Below are positions 49,071-61,375 of a stretch of DNA of 64,000 nt, in pieces. Below the pieces are notes generated by a model, which saw only the letters and a program-made list of their open reading frames with translations, was not told the origin of the DNA and did no database searches. Position 1 is the first letter of the stretch, and every line of letters begins with the position of its first letter. The stretch spans positions 1-64,000 of the forward strand of contig NZ_WJIE01000003.1 in the NCBI RefSeq assembly GCF_009649845.1. Direction: 5' to 3'. A program made the translations under genes and the position numbers. This stretch comes from Polyangium spumosum. GTDB lineage: Bacteria > Myxococcota_A > Polyangia > Polyangiales > Polyangiaceae.

Positions 49071-49139
49071 AGAATTTCCGTCACACGGGCGCGGCCCCTG
49101 CGTCGATCTCCTCGAACGGACCGACGGAGGGCCTTCGTG

Positions 49140-49847
49140 ATGCGCACTTCGCAGATGTGGTTTGCCGCCGTATCGATCGTGGTCGCTGCTTCGCTCACCG
49201 CCGCCTGCGACGCCCCCGCGGGCGCAGGTGATTCGAAAGGATTCGCGCGGGAGAGCGTCGAGTCGACGTTCGTCTTCGAAGGCCAGCGTGGTTCCATGAG
49301 CCAGACCTGGCGATCGATCGGCCCGGATGGGACGGAGAGGCTGCACGGCGAGACGCGGATCATGCTCGCGAGCAGGGCCGAGCGGCAGGTGATCGAGGAC
49401 GTGACGCTCGACGCGCGCGGGCGGATCGTGCGCGCCGAGATCACGACGACGAGCAGCGCGGCGAACGAGCCGACCGTGTCGCTGCGGCTGGCGCCGTCGG
49501 AGGGGCTCGCGCGGATCACGAGCGGCACCTCGGAGGCGAGCTTCCGCGTGCCGACGGACGCGCCGTGGGTCTACACGGGCCTGGCGGCCGAGATCCCCGC
49601 GACGCCGATCGCGGCCTGGGTCGCGAAGCGCGGGGCCGAGACGGCGCCGTGGCTGCGGGTGATCTCGGCGAGCCAGGCGCGGAGCTTCCTCACGCCGCTG
49701 GATCAGGTCGTCGTGCGTACGGAGTCGGGCGCGACGGTGGTGCTGGGGCGAGACGCGGCGGACACGGACGAGGTGTTCGTGCGGCATCTGCGGTTCAGGA
49801 GCGGCGAGTCGCTCACGCGGGCGAGCGGGCCTGCGCTCGTGCTCTAG
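49140..49847 (+). CDS. Lipoprotein of unknown function
   Basis: About 235 residues. ATG 49140 follows GGAGGG; GTG 49137 is in frame one codon before. Signal peptide with lipobox ending at Cys24 (ASLTAAC). The mature part is beta-rich (ESTFVFEGQRGSMSQTWRSI; AEITTTSSAANEPTVSLRLA) without a recognised family. It lies 69 bp after the TPR kinase gene, perhaps on the same transcript. Its TAG shares CTAG with the stop of the convergent histidine kinase gene. Confidence 0.7.
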   Translation: MRTSQMWFAAVSIVVAASLTAACDAPAGAGDSKGFARESVESTFVFEGQRGSMSQTWRSIGPDGTERLHGETRIMLASRAERQVIEDVTLDARGRIVRAEITTTSSAANEPTVSLRLAPSEGLARITSGTSEASFRVPTDAPWVYTGLAAEIPATPIAAWVAKRGAETAPWLRVISASQARSFLTPLDQVVVRTESGATVVLGRDAADTDEVFVRHLRFRSGESLTRASGPALVL

Positions 49848-51319
49848 CGAGCGCTCGAGGCGGCCGGCAGGAGCACGCGGAAGAGGGCGCCACCTTCGGG
49901 CGCGTCCGCGATCTCGACGCGGCCGCCGAGGTCCCGCACGACGTCGGCGACGATGGGCAGCCCGAGCCCCGTGCCTCCGATCTCGACCTTCGTCGAATAA
50001 AAGAGCTCGAAGACCTGCGACCGCTTGTCCTCGGGGATCCCCGGCCCCGCGTCGGCGACCTCGAGCCGCAGGCGTGGCTCACGCTCGGGGTCCGCGTCGT
50101 CGAGCGCGAGCGAGATCCGGAGCGTGCCGCCCCCCGGCTGCGCCTGGATCGCGTTGATGCAGAGGTTCATCACGACCTGGAGCAGCCGATCCCGAACGGC
50201 GACGATCGGCGGCAGGCGCTCGGCGACACGGAGGCGCAGATCGATCCGACGCACGCGCAGGTCGGGCGCGAGGAAGGCGGTCACGTCACGCACGACGTCC
50301 GCGAGCTCGACGGGGACGACGTGATCGGTGGGCGGGCGGCTCACGTCGAGCATGCGCTGGACGATGCGGCGGATGCGCTCGCACTGGGCGGCGATGGTTT
50401 CGAACTGCGCGCGCACGGGGCCAGGCAGGTCCTCGTCCGCGGCCGAGAGGCGCGACCAGCCGAGGATGGTGTTGAGCGGCGAGCCGATCTCGTGCGCGAA
50501 GGAGCCGGCCACCTGCCCCACGACCGCGAGGGCCTGCGCGTGCCGCATCCGCGCGGCGAGCTCGGTCCGCTCCGCCTCGGCCGCGAGCAGCTTCTCGCGT
50601 GTCTCGGCGAGCGAGCGGGTCATGTCGTTGATGGCGCGGGCGACGCGGTCGAGCTCGAGCCGCGGCGAGGCCTCGACGCGCACGTCGAGGTCACCCGCAG
50701 CCACCCGATCGACGGCGTGCACGAGGTTGCCCCACTCGCGCCCGAGCACGCGCGAGATCCAGATCGCGATGAGCGACACGCAGAGCGCCGCCGCGCCACC
50801 CGTGAGCGCGAGCCGGATCAGGGCGAGGTCGATCATGCGATCGATCGGGCCGAGTTCGCGGGTCATGACCACCGCGCCGAGGCCAGGCGCGTCACGGACG
50901 GGCTCGACGTGGACGAGGACCTCCTCGTCGCCGACGCGGACGGTTCCATGGCTCGACGCCCCGAGGGAGACGGCGCGCGCGGCCATGACGTCGAGGGCGG
51001 AGGGCGCGTTCACGAGCGCCGACGAGCGAGCAAACGGCGCGCCTCGTTCGTCGTAGAAGGCCACGCCGTGTACGGTCTCCTCGTCGGCGACGCGCTCGAC
51101 GAGCGCCGCGGCCTCCTCCGTTTGCCCCTTCGCCGCGATGGGCAGGGCGGCCGTTCGGAGCGTGGCGATGTTGTCGGCGAGCGCGCGCTCGCTGCTCTCG
51201 ACGAGGGACGTACGGATCGTCCGGAGGGAGACGACCCCCGTGAGCACGAAGCCGAGGACGACGGGGGTGGCGAAGATGGCGAGGAGCTTGCGGGTGAGCC
51301 GCTTGCGCGCGAGGTTCAT
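49844..51319 (-). CDS. Two-component sensor histidine kinase (NtrB-like class)
   Basis: About 491 residues from ATG 51319. Transmembrane helices at about 12-32 and 166-188 flank a periplasmic sensor; then a HAMP segment (GNLVHAVDRVAAGDLDVRVE), the H-box with His276 (AGSFAHEIGSPLNTILGW), N-box (VMNLCINAIQAQ), G1 (DAGPGIPED) and G2 (GTGLGLPIV). It is divergent from an NtrC-type response regulator gene 78 bp away, its likely partner. The ligand is not evident. Convergent 4-bp stop overlap with the lipoprotein gene. Confidence 0.92.
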   Translation of the reverse strand: MNLARKRLTRKLLAIFATPVVLGFVLTGVVSLRTIRTSLVESSERALADNIATLRTAALPIAAKGQTEEAAALVERVADEETVHGVAFYDERGAPFARSSALVNAPSALDVMAARAVSLGASSHGTVRVGDEEVLVHVEPVRDAPGLGAVVMTRELGPIDRMIDLALIRLALTGGAAALCVSLIAIWISRVLGREWGNLVHAVDRVAAGDLDVRVEASPRLELDRVARAINDMTRSLAETREKLLAAEAERTELAARMRHAQALAVVGQVAGSFAHEIGSPLNTILGWSRLSAADEDLPGPVRAQFETIAAQCERIRRIVQRMLDVSRPPTDHVVPVELADVVRDVTAFLAPDLRVRRIDLRLRVAERLPPIVAVRDRLLQVVMNLCINAIQAQPGGGTLRISLALDDADPEREPRLRLEVADAGPGIPEDKRSQVFELFYSTKVEIGGTGLGLPIVADVVRDLGGRVEIADAPEGGALFRVLLPAASSAR

Positions 51320-51333
51320 GGACGAGCTCGTTA

Positions 51334-51349
51334 TGGCACGGGGGCGGCC
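51334..51349 (+). promoter_or_regulatory. Possible sigma-54 promoter for the response regulator gene
   Basis: TGGCACGGGGGCGGCC has a perfect -24 TGGCACG with GG (51335-51336) and GC (51347-51348) 10 bp apart, but CG in place of TT before the GC. If real, transcription would start near 51360, ahead of the ATG at 51398, allowing self-activation. Confidence 0.35.
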
Positions 51350-51397
51350 TGCCCGAGCGACGGAGCCGCGACAGTCGCGAGAAGGCGCGAGGACGGG

Positions 51398-52762
<1,365 letters not shown>

Positions 52763-52792
52763 TCGAAGAGACGGGATCTTCGGGTCACGATC

Positions 52793-52817
52793 CACGAAAC
52801 ATGAAATCCGTTTCGTG
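52793..52817. promoter_or_regulatory. Perfect inverted repeat between the regulator and export operon
   Basis: CACGAAAC-ATGAAATCC-GTTTCGTG: 8-bp perfect arms with a 9-bp spacer, 31 bp after the regulator stop. Without a T-run it is more likely an operator than a terminator. Further on GTCGCACC occurs twice, 19 bp apart (52833 and 52852), before the ABC gene. Confidence 0.45.
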
Positions 52818-52946
52818 ATTCGGGAGTGCGGCACAAAGTCGCACCTGGGATCCGGCGTCGCACCGCGTCGGGGACGAAGCGCCGCAGAACCAGCGGGTGC
52901 GAGGCCGGTCCGCGCCTGGCACGGGAGGTGAAGAGAGCGGGGCACC

Positions 52947-55220
52947 GTGGCCCAACCGGAAATCGTCCCGCCCGCCCCTCGCCGCCCTCCTCCGCAAGAC
53001 GTTGCGCCGGAGACGCAGGAGGCGACGTCGCCTCCGTCCTCGGAGTCGTGCTCCGCCGCGGCCAGGGCCGCCCGCGACGCCGGCCTGACGGAGCCGCTGC
53101 TCCACGCGCTCGAGCTCCTCGGCAAGAGCGCCGGCGTCGAGGTCGAGCGCGGCGCGGCGCGCGAGGCGGTCGACGAGGCCCGGCAGGACACGGCGTTCGT
53201 CGGGCCCGAGGCGTGGTTCGACGAGCTCGCGCGCGCAGGCATCAAGGTCGGACTGCGCATCCGGACGGTGCGCCGATCGAGCGCGGAGGCGATAGCGGCC
53301 GCGCGAGCGCTGGCGCCAGCGGTGACGCTCGGGGCAGGCGAGGACGGACCCGCGCGCGCGATGGTGCTCGTGGACGGGCGCCCCGGCGCGGTGCGCGTGG
53401 CGGCGGCGAGCGGCGGGGACAAACCCACGTGGGCCGGGCCCGAGAAGCTGGCGGCGATCGTGGGCGCGGCGAGCCCGACCGAGCCCGTGACGTGGGCGAT
53501 CGCCGATCCGCTGGAGCCGCTCGGCGCGCTCGGCGGCGGCGGCGGCGGCAACGGCGCGCCCTCGCCGCTCGGCAGGCTCGTGTCGTTGCTGCGCCTCGAG
53601 CGCGACGACATCGGCGTGGCGCTCGTCTACGCGATCGGCGTGGGCGTCGTGTCGCTCGCGGCGCCGATCGGGGTGCAGGCGCTGGTGAACACGGTGGCGT
53701 TCGGCGGGCTGCTCCAGCCGCTCGTCGTGCTGACGTTGCTGGTGTTCGTCGGGCTCGCGTTCGCCGGCGTGCTCCGCGCGCTCTGGGCGTGGGTCGTCGA
53801 GCGCATCCAGCAGCGGGTCTTCGTGCGCGTCTCGGTGGACCTCGCGTTCCGGCTGCCGCGCGTGCGATCCGACGCGCTCGGCGGCGCCTACGGGCCGGAG
53901 CTCGTGAACCGCTTCTTCGACGTGCTCACGGTGCAGAAGGGCGCGGCCACATTGCTCGTCGACGGCGTCTCCATCCTCTTGCAGACGGCCGTGGGCATGC
54001 TCGTGCTGGCGTTCTACCACCCGCTCCTGCTCGCGTTCGACGTGGCGCTGGTGATCGCGGTGTCGTTCGTCCTGCTCGGCCTCGGGCGCGGCGCGGTGAA
54101 GACGTCGGTCAAGGAGTCGAAGGCGAAGTACGCGGTCGCCGCGTGGCTCGAGGAGATGGCGCGGCACCCGGCCGCGTTCCGCTCGGTGGGCGCCTCGGGC
54201 TTCGCGCGCGCGCGCGCCGAGGACCTGCTCCACACGTGGCTCGAGGCGCGCAGGAAGCACTGGAAGGTGCTGTTCCGCCAGATCGCCGGCTCGCTCGTGG
54301 TGCAAGCGATCGCCAGCGCGGCGCTGCTCGGCGTCGGCGGCTGGCTCGTCATCCGCGGCAAGCTCACGCTCGGGCAGCTCGTCGCGGCGGAGCTGATCGT
54401 GACGACGGTCGTGGCGGGCATCGCGAAGTTCGGCAAGACGCTGGAGAGCTTCTACGACCTGCTCGCGGGCGTGGACAAACTCGGGCAGCTCGTCGATCTG
54501 CCGCTCGAGGTGCCCGGCGGGACGTACATCCCGCGGAGCGAGGCGGGCGCGCGCGTGCGGCTCGTCGACGTCGCCTTCGCCTACCCCGGCAAGGAGCCGC
54601 TCATCAACGAGTTGAACCTCTCGCTCGCCCCCGGCGCGCGCGTGGCCGTGGTCGGCCCGAGCGGCGCGGGCAAGAGCACGCTCGCGGACATGCTCTACGG
54701 CCTGCGCGCCCCCACGCGCGGGCACATCGACGTCGACGGCGCGGACCTGCGCGACGTCGACGTGAGCTCGCTGCGGGAGCACATCGCGCTCGTCCGCGGC
54801 GTCGAGATCTTCGACGGCACGGTCGCGGAGAACGTGCGCGTCGGCCGGCACGAGGTGCAGACACGCGACGTGCGCGCGGCGCTCGAAGCCGTGGGGCTCT
54901 GGGACGACATCGCGGCCCTGCCCGAGGGGCTCGAGACGCGGCTGCCGACGGGCGGCGGGCTGCTCTCGCACGGTCAGGCGCAGCGCCTCTGCGTGGCCCG
55001 CGCCATCGCAGGCCGGCCCCGCCTCGTCGTCCTCGACACGGCGCTCGCCGAGCTCGAGCCGGCGTCGCGCAAGGCGATCCACGCGGCGCTGCTCGACCGC
55101 GCGGCCCCGTGGACCGCGCTCGTCCTGACGCACGACCGCGATGTCTTGCGGAGCTGCGACGAGATCCTCGTGCTCGACGCGGGCAGGGTGCGCCCCCTGC
55201 GCGCGGGTGATCTGCCCTGA
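52947..55220 (+). CDS. ABC exporter (type I secretion/bacteriocin-exporter-like) with altered ATPase motifs
   Basis: About 757 residues from GTG 52947. A soluble N-terminal domain (about 1-205) lacks the Cys/His peptidase residues of bacteriocin exporters. Six membrane helices occupy about 225-500 and the nucleotide-binding domain about 525-757. Walker A is GPSGAGKST, but the signature is LSHGQ instead of LSGGQ and Walker B is RLVVLDTALAEL, in which the catalytic Glu after Asp is Thr. The H-loop His is present (VLTHDRD). ATP binding is expected, hydrolysis may be weak or depend on another subunit. HlyD- and TolC-type genes follow, so it is part of a tripartite exporter; no substrate gene is adjacent. 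Confidence 0.85.
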   Translation: MAQPEIVPPAPRRPPPQDVAPETQEATSPPSSESCSAAARAARDAGLTEPLLHALELLGKSAGVEVERGAAREAVDEARQDTAFVGPEAWFDELARAGIKVGLRIRTVRRSSAEAIAAARALAPAVTLGAGEDGPARAMVLVDGRPGAVRVAAASGGDKPTWAGPEKLAAIVGAASPTEPVTWAIADPLEPLGALGGGGGGNGAPSPLGRLVSLLRLERDDIGVALVYAIGVGVVSLAAPIGVQALVNTVAFGGLLQPLVVLTLLVFVGLAFAGVLRALWAWVVERIQQRVFVRVSVDLAFRLPRVRSDALGGAYGPELVNRFFDVLTVQKGAATLLVDGVSILLQTAVGMLVLAFYHPLLLAFDVALVIAVSFVLLGLGRGAVKTSVKESKAKYAVAAWLEEMARHPAAFRSVGASGFARARAEDLLHTWLEARRKHWKVLFRQIAGSLVVQAIASAALLGVGGWLVIRGKLTLGQLVAAELIVTTVVAGIAKFGKTLESFYDLLAGVDKLGQLVDLPLEVPGGTYIPRSEAGARVRLVDVAFAYPGKEPLINELNLSLAPGARVAVVGPSGAGKSTLADMLYGLRAPTRGHIDVDGADLRDVDVSSLREHIALVRGVEIFDGTVAENVRVGRHEVQTRDVRAALEAVGLWDDIAALPEGLETRLPTGGGLLSHGQAQRLCVARAIAGRPRLVVLDTALAELEPASRKAIHAALLDRAAPWTALVLTHDRDVLRSCDEILVLDAGRVRPLRAGDLP

Positions 55221-55249
55221 AGGCGCACGTCCGAGGGAGCGACAAGCCG

Positions 55250-56605
55250 ATGCCTTCCAGACTGAACCCACACCGAACGATGGTCCTCGAAGGGGAGCGC
55301 GACGTGATGCGCCTCGTCCGCGCGCCGCGGCTGACGCGGACGATCGCGCGGATGCTGATCACGCTGTTCGTGCTGGTGGCGCTCTCGCTCGTGGTGGTGC
55401 CCTGGCAGCAGAACTCGCCGGCGCACGGGCGGGTGATCGCCTTCGCCCCGCTCGATCGCCAGCAGACGATCGAGGCGCCCGTCGAGGGCCGCGTCGTGCG
55501 CTGGCACGTGCAGGAGGGCGACCGCGTCGCGGAGGGCGCGGCGATCGCCGACATCGCCGACAACGATCCGGAGCTCGTCTCGCGCCTCGAGCGCGAGAAG
55601 GACGCCGTCGACGCGCGGATCGAGGCGGCCCGCGCGCGCGTCTCCGCCGTGGGAGATCGTATCCGGTCGCTCGAGTCTTCCCGCGACAGCGCGCTCGACG
55701 CGGCCTCGTCGCGCGTGAAGATGGCGAGGGACCGCGTGCGCGCCGCAGAACAAGCGGTCGTCGCGGCGAAGGCGGCGCACAAGACGGCCGAGCTCAACCT
55801 GGCGAGGCAGCGCTCGCTCTTCGACGAGGGCCTGTCGTCCAAGCGGCAGGTCGAGCTCGCGGAGCTCGACGAGGCGCGCACGCGCACCGACATGGATCGG
55901 GCAGGCGCCGCGGTCTCGGCCGCTCGCTCCGAGGAGACCGCGCTCGGCGCAGACCTCGCGAAGATCCGCAACGACGCGAGCGCCTCCATCAACGACGCGA
56001 CGGCTTCCCGCGCGTCCGCCGAGTCCGAGATCGCGTCGGCGACCGCGGAGCTGGCGCGCATGGAGGTGCGGCTCGCCCGGCAGCTCACCCAGAGCGTCAA
56101 GGCGCCACGCGCGGGCACGGTGCTGCGCGTCGTCGCCAAGCAGGGCGGCGAGATGATCAAGTCGGGCGAGGTCCTCGCGGTGCTCGTGCCCGACACCGAC
56201 GAGGCGGCGGTCGAGCTCTGGGTCGACGGCAACGACGTCAACCTCGTCACCCCGGGCCGCGACGTGCGCCTCCAGTTCGAGGGTTGGCCCGCGATCCAGT
56301 TCTCCGGCTGGCCCTCGGCGGCCGTCGGCACCTACGGCGGCAAGGTCGCGTTCGTCGACGCCACGGACGACGGCGCCGGCAAGTTCCGCGTGGTCGTCAC
56401 GCCGGACGGCGTCGAGCCCTGGCCCGCGAGGCAATACCTGCGGCAAGGCACGCGCGCGAACGGCTGGGTCCTGCTCGACCGCGTCTCGCTCGGCTACGAG
56501 CTCTGGCGCCAGTTCAACGGCTTCCCGCCGCAGTGGCCCGCGCTGCCGGACGACGGCTCGAAGGACGGCAAGGACAAGGGCGACCAGAAGGGAGGTGGCA
56601 AGTGA
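55250..56605 (+). CDS. HlyD-family membrane fusion protein
   Basis: About 451 residues. One N-terminal transmembrane helix (about 33-52, RMLITLFVLVALSLVVVPWQ), a split biotinyl-lipoyl domain (IEAPVEGRVVRWHVQEGDRV and VKAPRAGTVLRVVAKQGGEM), a long coiled coil of about 160 residues between them, and beta-barrel domains after (NDVNLVTPGRDVRLQFEGWP). The Lys/Gly/Asp-rich tail (SKDGKDKGDQKGGGK) is low complexity. It bridges the ABC exporter 29 bp upstream and the outer membrane channel whose GTG overlaps its stop (GTGA, 56602-56605). Confidence 0.9.
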   Translation: MPSRLNPHRTMVLEGERDVMRLVRAPRLTRTIARMLITLFVLVALSLVVVPWQQNSPAHGRVIAFAPLDRQQTIEAPVEGRVVRWHVQEGDRVAEGAAIADIADNDPELVSRLEREKDAVDARIEAARARVSAVGDRIRSLESSRDSALDAASSRVKMARDRVRAAEQAVVAAKAAHKTAELNLARQRSLFDEGLSSKRQVELAELDEARTRTDMDRAGAAVSAARSEETALGADLAKIRNDASASINDATASRASAESEIASATAELARMEVRLARQLTQSVKAPRAGTVLRVVAKQGGEMIKSGEVLAVLVPDTDEAAVELWVDGNDVNLVTPGRDVRLQFEGWPAIQFSGWPSAAVGTYGGKVAFVDATDDGAGKFRVVVTPDGVEPWPARQYLRQGTRANGWVLLDRVSLGYELWRQFNGFPPQWPALPDDGSKDGKDKGDQKGGGK

Positions 56606-58098
56606 CGGTTCCCGGACGAACCCTCGCCCGCGGGCTCGCCATCATGCTCGGGCTCGCGTGGACGGCGGTCGCGAACGGACAAACTCCCTCGGGGGCGACG
56701 GACGTGACCACCTCGCTCCCCACGCCGCCGGGGCCCGCGACGACGGCCTCGACGAGCGCCGGAGAGCTCGGGCTCGACGAGCTCGTCCGCACGGTCGAGC
56801 AGCGCTTCCCGCTCATCCTCGCGGCCCAGCAGGATCGCGCCGTGGCCGAGGCCGAGAAGCTCTCGGCGTCCGGCGGGTTCGATCCATCGTGGCGCACGAG
56901 CGCGGCCGTGATCCCCATCGGCGGCTATCCCTCGCAGCGGCTCGACACCTTCGTCGAGCAGCCGCTGCCGTGGTGGGGATCGAGCGTCTTCGCCGGCTAC
57001 CGCCTCGGCCTCGGCGCGTACCCCGTCTACGACGGCAAGCTCGCCACGAACCAGTACGGCGAGGTCCGCGCCGGCGCGCGGCTCAACCTCTGGCGCGACG
57101 GCCCGATCGACCGCCGCCGCGCGAGCATCCGGCGCGCCGAGCTCGGCGTCGACGCGGCCACGCAGGGCGCCGATCAGCAGCGCATCGACGCCACGCGTGT
57201 CGCCTCGTTCCGCTACTGGGACTGGGTCGCCGCGGGCCGGAGGCTCGCCGTCGCGCGTTCCTGGCTCGACCTCGCGATCGTGCGCGACGGCGCGCTCGCG
57301 CGGCGCGTGGAGACGGGGGACGTGCCTGCGATCGAGCGGCAGGAGAACCAGCGCGCGATCCTCCAGCGCAGGGCGCAGCTCGTCTCCGCGCAGCGCGCGC
57401 TCGAACAGTCGGCGATCGAGCTCTCGCTCTTCCTGCGCGCCGCCGATGGTTCGTCCATCCTGCCCGAGCCCTCGCGTTTGCCCTCGTCGATGCCCGAGCC
57501 CACGCCGCTCGACGTCGCGCGTATCCGAGCGGACGAGCGGGCTGCGCTGGAGCGGAGGCCCGAGCTCAAGCGCCTCGACGCGCAGAAGGAGCAAGCCGAG
57601 GTCGAGCGCCGCTGGGCCGAGAACCAGCGGCGCCCTGCGATCGACCTCGTCGTCGTCGGCTCGCAGGACCTCGGCCCGGGGGATCCGAAACAAGCGAAGC
57701 CCGTGCTCGAGGCGGCCGTCGTCGTCGACATCCCGCTGCTCAACCGCGCCGCCACCGGGCGCGAGCAGGCCGCGTCGGCGCAGGTCTCGCGCATCGAGGC
57801 CCAGGCGCGGCTGCAGCGTGATCGCGTGGTCGCCGACGTCCGCGACGCGGCCTCTGCGCTCGTGGCGGCCGAGCAGCGCGCCGCGGCGGCGCGCGCCGAG
57901 GTCGACGTCGCGCGCAGGCTCGCCGACCAGGAGCTCAAGCGCTTCGAGCTCGGCGAAGGCACGCTCCTGCTCGTGAACTTGCGCGAGCAGGCCGCGCTCG
58001 AAGCGGCGCTCCGCCAGATCGACGCCGTGGCCGACTGGCAGAAGGCCCTCGCCGCCTACCGCGCCGCGACCGCGGGCGCCCCGAGCGCCGTTCGTTGA
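56602..58098 (+). CDS. TolC-family outer membrane efflux protein
   Basis: About 498 residues from GTG 56602, overlapping the HlyD gene stop. Signal peptide (LAIMLGLAWTAVANGQ), then a TolC-type fold: two long coiled-coil halves (ELGLDELVRTVEQRFPLILA; a second half with RRPELKRLDAQKEQAEVE and QDLGPGDP) and beta segments such as FAGYRLGLGAYPVYDG. It would supply the outer membrane exit of the ABC/HlyD export complex. The three genes form one operon, probably under the sigma-54 regulator just upstream. Confidence 0.88.
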   Translation: MTVPGRTLARGLAIMLGLAWTAVANGQTPSGATDVTTSLPTPPGPATTASTSAGELGLDELVRTVEQRFPLILAAQQDRAVAEAEKLSASGGFDPSWRTSAAVIPIGGYPSQRLDTFVEQPLPWWGSSVFAGYRLGLGAYPVYDGKLATNQYGEVRAGARLNLWRDGPIDRRRASIRRAELGVDAATQGADQQRIDATRVASFRYWDWVAAGRRLAVARSWLDLAIVRDGALARRVETGDVPAIERQENQRAILQRRAQLVSAQRALEQSAIELSLFLRAADGSSILPEPSRLPSSMPEPTPLDVARIRADERAALERRPELKRLDAQKEQAEVERRWAENQRRPAIDLVVVGSQDLGPGDPKQAKPVLEAAVVVDIPLLNRAATGREQAASAQVSRIEAQARLQRDRVVADVRDAASALVAAEQRAAAARAEVDVARRLADQELKRFELGEGTLLLVNLREQAALEAALRQIDAVADWQKALAAYRAATAGAPSAVR

Positions 58099-58289
58099 CC
58101 TCGCTCCCCCGCGAGTCACGTGATCCACGCCACGTAAGCCGGGTCAAAAGTATCGATCATGCTCCCGTCGAGGGGGCCTCGTCACGCGGTTCCAGCCGCG
58201 TGGAGGGGCCTCCGGCGGGGGCTCGACACGTTCGGGCAAATTTTTGGCGGAACACACGCCGGTCTGCATGTAGACTCCGCCTCCTCAAC

Positions 58290-58829
58290 ATGCCGACCGC
58301 TCGCCGTCGTCTCGAAAGCAAAGACATTCCCCAAGCAGACAGCCTCGAAAACGTCCGCCGCATCATCGATGCCGTCGCCGATGGCTCGAAAACGAAGGCC
58401 GACGTCTCCGACCGCACCGGGATCAACCCCCGCCACGTCCTCTACGGGCTCCACACCGCTCGGGTGCTCGGGTTCCTGGTGGAGGAAGAGGGCGGCGGGT
58501 TCGGCGTCACCGAGGTCGGCAAGGCGCTGCGTAATGCCGCGGCCGGGAGCGGCGAGGAGCGCGAGGAGTTCCGCAAGTCCATCCAGGACAGCGAAATCAT
58601 CGGCGCGATCGCCCCCGGGATCCTCTCCGACAAACCGCCCGCGCAGGACGCGATCACGAAGCAGATCGTGAAGCTCAGCGGGCTGTCGGATTCGACGGCG
58701 GGCCGCCGCGCGCAGACGTTGATCTCGTGGCGCACCCAGATCATGTCGCAGCTCGGGACGGGCGTCGTGCCGAGCGCGCAGGACGAGGCCGCCGAAGTCG
58801 AAGAAGAAGAAGAGCAGGCCCAGTCCTGA
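58290..58829 (+). CDS. Winged-helix-like DNA-binding protein
   Basis: About 179 residues from ATG 58290, without a good ribosome binding site. The N-terminal half (ENVRRIIDAVADGSKTKADV, then TGINPRHVLYGLHTARVLGF and GFGVTEVGKALRNAA) has the winged-helix pattern of helix, recognition helix and wing, similar to AAA-associated C-terminal domains found in some defence and nuclease operons. A second helical domain follows (IIGAIAPGILSDKPPAQDAI, STAGRRAQTLISWRTQIM), and the end is a Glu-rich run (EEEEEQAQS). No partner ATPase or nuclease gene is adjacent. A strong terminator follows. Confidence 0.7.
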   Translation: MPTARRRLESKDIPQADSLENVRRIIDAVADGSKTKADVSDRTGINPRHVLYGLHTARVLGFLVEEEGGGFGVTEVGKALRNAAAGSGEEREEFRKSIQDSEIIGAIAPGILSDKPPAQDAITKQIVKLSGLSDSTAGRRAQTLISWRTQIMSQLGTGVVPSAQDEAAEVEEEEEQAQS

Positions 58830-58838
58830 TCGGACCCT

Positions 58839-58875
58839 CACGCGCCCACCTCCACATGCGGGGTGGGCGCGTTTG
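58839..58875 (+). terminator. Rho-independent terminator after the winged-helix gene
   Basis: CGCGCCCACC (58839-58848) pairs perfectly with GGTGGGCGCG (58860-58869) and is followed by TTTGT; 10-bp stem, 11-base loop. Confidence 0.78.
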
Positions 58876-58925
58876 TCCTCCATGGTCCGACGACACGCGC
58901 TCCGGTCGCCGTCCCGTCGACGAAT

Positions 58926-58963
58926 TGGGTGATACCCATTTCGAGGGAGCAACGTCAGTGACG
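58926..58963. promoter_or_regulatory. Two short palindromes upstream of the kinase-ODP gene
   Basis: TGGGT-GAT-ACCCA (58926-58938) and CGTCA-G-TGACG (58953-58963) lie in the 257-bp gap before the kinase gene. The rest of the gap, besides the terminator at 58839, shows no clear signal apart from a TATCCT about 75 bp before the start. Confidence 0.4.
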
Positions 58964-59086
58964 TGACAGGCATTGCGATGGTGATCGCCTCGCCTGGTCC
59001 GCGTGGCCATGCTATCCTGACATTCACTTCACTCTGGAGCTTTCCGCAATGTGGTCGCGGAGGGTCCCCCGAGGGGAAACGACCGC

Positions 59087-61372
<2,286 letters not shown>

Positions 61373-61375
61373 CGT

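Noticed and set aside
52905-52946. Sigma-54 promoter before the ABC gene (TGGCACGGGAGGTGAA)
   Set aside because: The -24 core is good but GA stands where GC is required; left out as a feature.
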